The notes under the pieces: model-generated
The model's database searches: none
Told to the model about the DNA's origin: nothing
Seen by the model: only the letters and a program-made list of their open reading frames with translations
Translations under genes and position numbers: made by a program
From: CAYQAJ01 sp964415245
Lineage (GTDB): Bacteria; Planctomycetota; Planctomycetia; Pirellulales; Pirellulaceae
Length of the DNA stretch: 6,468 bases
Direction of reading: 5' to 3'
Assembly: GCA_964415245.1 (NCBI GenBank)
Contig: CAYQAJ010000294.1
Span: forward strand, 1 to 6,468
Part shown: positions 5,764-6,468 of the stretch, one piece after another
Position numbering within the stretch: the stretch's first letter is position 1
Layout of the letters: the number at the start of each line of letters is the position of its first letter

Positions 5764-5958
5764 TTACGCCCGAATCAGCTTCAGTCGCGGCAGTTGTGGA
5801 AGCCGATTCTCTTCCGCCACCACGGCGACGACTCTTCCGCCGGACATCACCTGATTGTAGGTGCGCATCCAGGCGACCGCTTCCCGCAGGCTCAGGTCCC
5901 GCGCGGCCACCTCTGTGCGCGGCAGTAGAACGATTTCATAACGGTGTGGATGGTTCAT
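5764..5958 (-). CDS. Small protein of unknown function (64 aa)
   Basis: The sequence begins MNHPHRYEIVLLPRTEVAAR and continues through LSLREAVAWMRTYNQVMSGGRVVAVVAEENRLP to LKLIRA, with TAA at 5764-5766 on the minus strand. The start is fixed by a consensus AGGAGGT ending 7 bases before the ATG. The frame is open further upstream, but that part is Arg/Ala-rich, encodes the ribosome binding site itself and looks non-coding. The predicted pattern is strand (YEIVLL), helix (LREAVAWMRTYNQVM), strand (RVVAVVAEE), suggesting a small alpha/beta fold. It has no signal peptide and no cysteine. It is convergent with the thioredoxin-like gene, 74 bp apart, with no obvious terminator between them. The strong ribosome binding site suggests high expression. 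I do not recognise the family. Confidence 0.75.
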   Translation of the reverse strand: MNHPHRYEIVLLPRTEVAARDLSLREAVAWMRTYNQVMSGGRVVAVVAEENRLPQLPRLKLIRA

Positions 5959-5965
5959 GGTGAAT

Positions 5966-5972
5966 ACCTCCT
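5966..5972 (-). promoter_or_regulatory. Consensus ribosome binding site AGGAGGT
   Basis: On the minus strand CAGGAGGTATTCACCATG gives a full anti-Shine-Dalgarno match 7 bases from the ATG. It is the strongest ribosome binding site in the window and shows that the 64-aa frame, not its 135-aa upstream extension, is translated. Confidence 0.85.
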
Positions 5973-6111
5973 GATGTAGGCATGCGCAGCGCTTGGGCGC
6001 CGACGCGCGGGCAATAGCGCGCACACGGCGGCCTGGCGATGCAGTGGACGCGCTGGCAAGAATCCGGCTGTTGGCCAGACGACGACTGCGATGAGCAATC
6101 GCGGCGAGTAT

Positions 6112-6130
6112 GCGAACCGGCGGGGTTCGC
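6112..6130. repeat. Perfect hairpin GCGAACC-GGCGG-GGTTCGC
   Basis: A 7-bp perfect stem with a 5-base loop. No T-tract follows on either strand, so it is not a standard intrinsic terminator. It lies about 150 bases upstream of the small minus-strand gene. Confidence 0.5.
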
Positions 6131-6207
6131 GACCGGCAGCGCCCTGGCTGAAGGGGAACGAACGGGGTCAACGTCTACTGGTGCAGGCCCGACTAGCGGA
6201 CGGAAGT

Positions 6208-6267
6208 TCCAAATCGCAAATCACAAAACCCAAATAATGACCAATTCCCTAATCCCAATGACCAATG
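6208..6267. repeat. ATTGGTCATT dispersed repeat, copy 2 (inverted)
   Basis: The complement matches 3728-3787 at 52 of 60 positions. On the plus strand it reads CAAATCGCAAATCACAAAAC and then AATCCCAATGACCAATG. Orientation is opposite to copy 1. Confidence 0.75.
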
Positions 6268-6323
6268 TCTGCGGCGGGTCGCTGCTCTCGCGCTATGCTG
6301 GACGCTAGCACTTGTGCGACGCC

Positions 6324-6352
6324 ACTATAATGTACAAACATACACTATACAA
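6324..6352 (-). promoter_or_regulatory. Possible leftward sigma-70 promoter
   Basis: On the minus strand TTGTAT (6347-6352) and TATAGT (6324-6329) are separated by exactly 17 bases, in an AT-rich island within GC-rich DNA. It points toward the 64-aa gene, whose start is about 365 bases downstream. On the plus strand the same island contains TATAAT (6326-6331) but with no matching -35. This is a sequence match only. Confidence 0.35.
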
Positions 6353-6468
6353 GCTTCTGCCACCCACAAAATGTAGCGGTCGAAGCGACGCCGATTCCCA
6401 CCGCTAGGGCACCACCGCATGTAGGGCAGTGTGTGATTATCTGGATGCGGTTGGAGAGCGACGTTCCG
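6345..6468 (-). CDS. C-terminal end of an unidentified protein with a CxxC motif (partial)
   Basis: Reading leftward from the window edge, one minus frame is open for 40 codons and ends at TAG (6345-6347). It reads ...SNRIQIITHCPTCGGALAV..., then a Gly/Ala/Thr stretch and ATFCGWQKLV. CPTCGG, with a third Cys in FCGW, resembles half of a zinc ribbon or the CP-CG-L ending seen in various small proteins. The other two minus frames are less protein-like, one stopping after nine codons. Codon use is only moderately GC-biased, so this call is tentative. The start and most of the gene lie outside the window. Confidence 0.4.
   Translation of the reverse strand, partial: GTSLSNRIQIITHCPTCGGALAVGIGVASTATFCGWQKLV

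Larger units (their letters stand above)
5959..6344. other. 386-bp region without a gene
   Basis: Open frames on both strands here are Arg-rich or run into the ATTGGTCATT repeat, so none is supported. The region holds the ribosome binding site of the small minus-strand gene, a hairpin (6112-6130), a repeat copy (6208-6267) and an AT-rich promoter-like site at its right edge. Confidence 0.6.

Noticed and set aside
6039..6308. 89-aa plus-strand frame
   Set aside because: Its second half translates the ATTGGTCATT repeat and no ribosome binding site precedes it.

Overview
The window looks like a piece of a GC-rich planctomycete chromosome, most likely from the Pirellulales (inference). The clues are a Tat-exported amidohydrolase, a secreted thioredoxin-fold protein with no cysteines, several conserved-looking proteins of unknown function, and above all long gene spacers packed with short-word repeats of the kind I associate with these genomes (words such as ATTGGTCATT, TTGTCCGTGG, ACTGAAAACT, TTTCGTCC and GCAGAGTGCAGA). 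No phage, IS transposase, CRISPR array, tRNA or rRNA is visible.

Layout, left to right. (1) 109-1155 (+): Tat-signal Amidohydro_2 metal-dependent hydrolase. (2) 1156-1769: a 614-bp spacer without a gene, holding four repeat structures. The largest is a roughly 210-bp nested palindrome at 1313-1522. (3) 1770-2877 (+): prfB, peptide chain release factor 2. It is split over two frames by the classical autoregulatory CTT-TGA-C site at 1836-1842; a naive ORF call would start at 1885 and lose the first 38 residues. (4) 2889-2988: a long imperfect inverted repeat after prfB. (5) 3031-3624 (+): a 197-aa protein of unknown function. (6) 3625-3897: a spacer with three repeat families. (7) 3898-4710 (+): a protein with an N-terminal SH3/KOW-like domain and a long Ala/Lys/Pro/Glu-rich tail that carries a duplicated 15-residue helical peptide. 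(8) 4823-5689 (+): an exported thioredoxin-like protein. (9) 5764-5958 (-): a 64-aa protein with a perfect AGGAGGT ribosome binding site, convergent with (8). (10) 5959-6344: a spacer without a gene, with one hairpin and a diverged inverted copy of the ATTGGTCATT repeat. (11) 6345-6468 (-): the C-terminal end of a gene running in from the right, with a CxxC motif.

The plus-strand genes are separated by repeat-filled gaps of 110 to 614 bp and look like independent transcription units rather than one operon. Only prfB has a clear cellular role (termination at UGA/UAA). I see no convincing new multi-gene system. The points most worth a second look are the nested palindrome, the degenerate stimulatory sequence at the prfB frameshift site, and the repeated peptide in the KOW-like protein, which has diverged almost only at synonymous positions.
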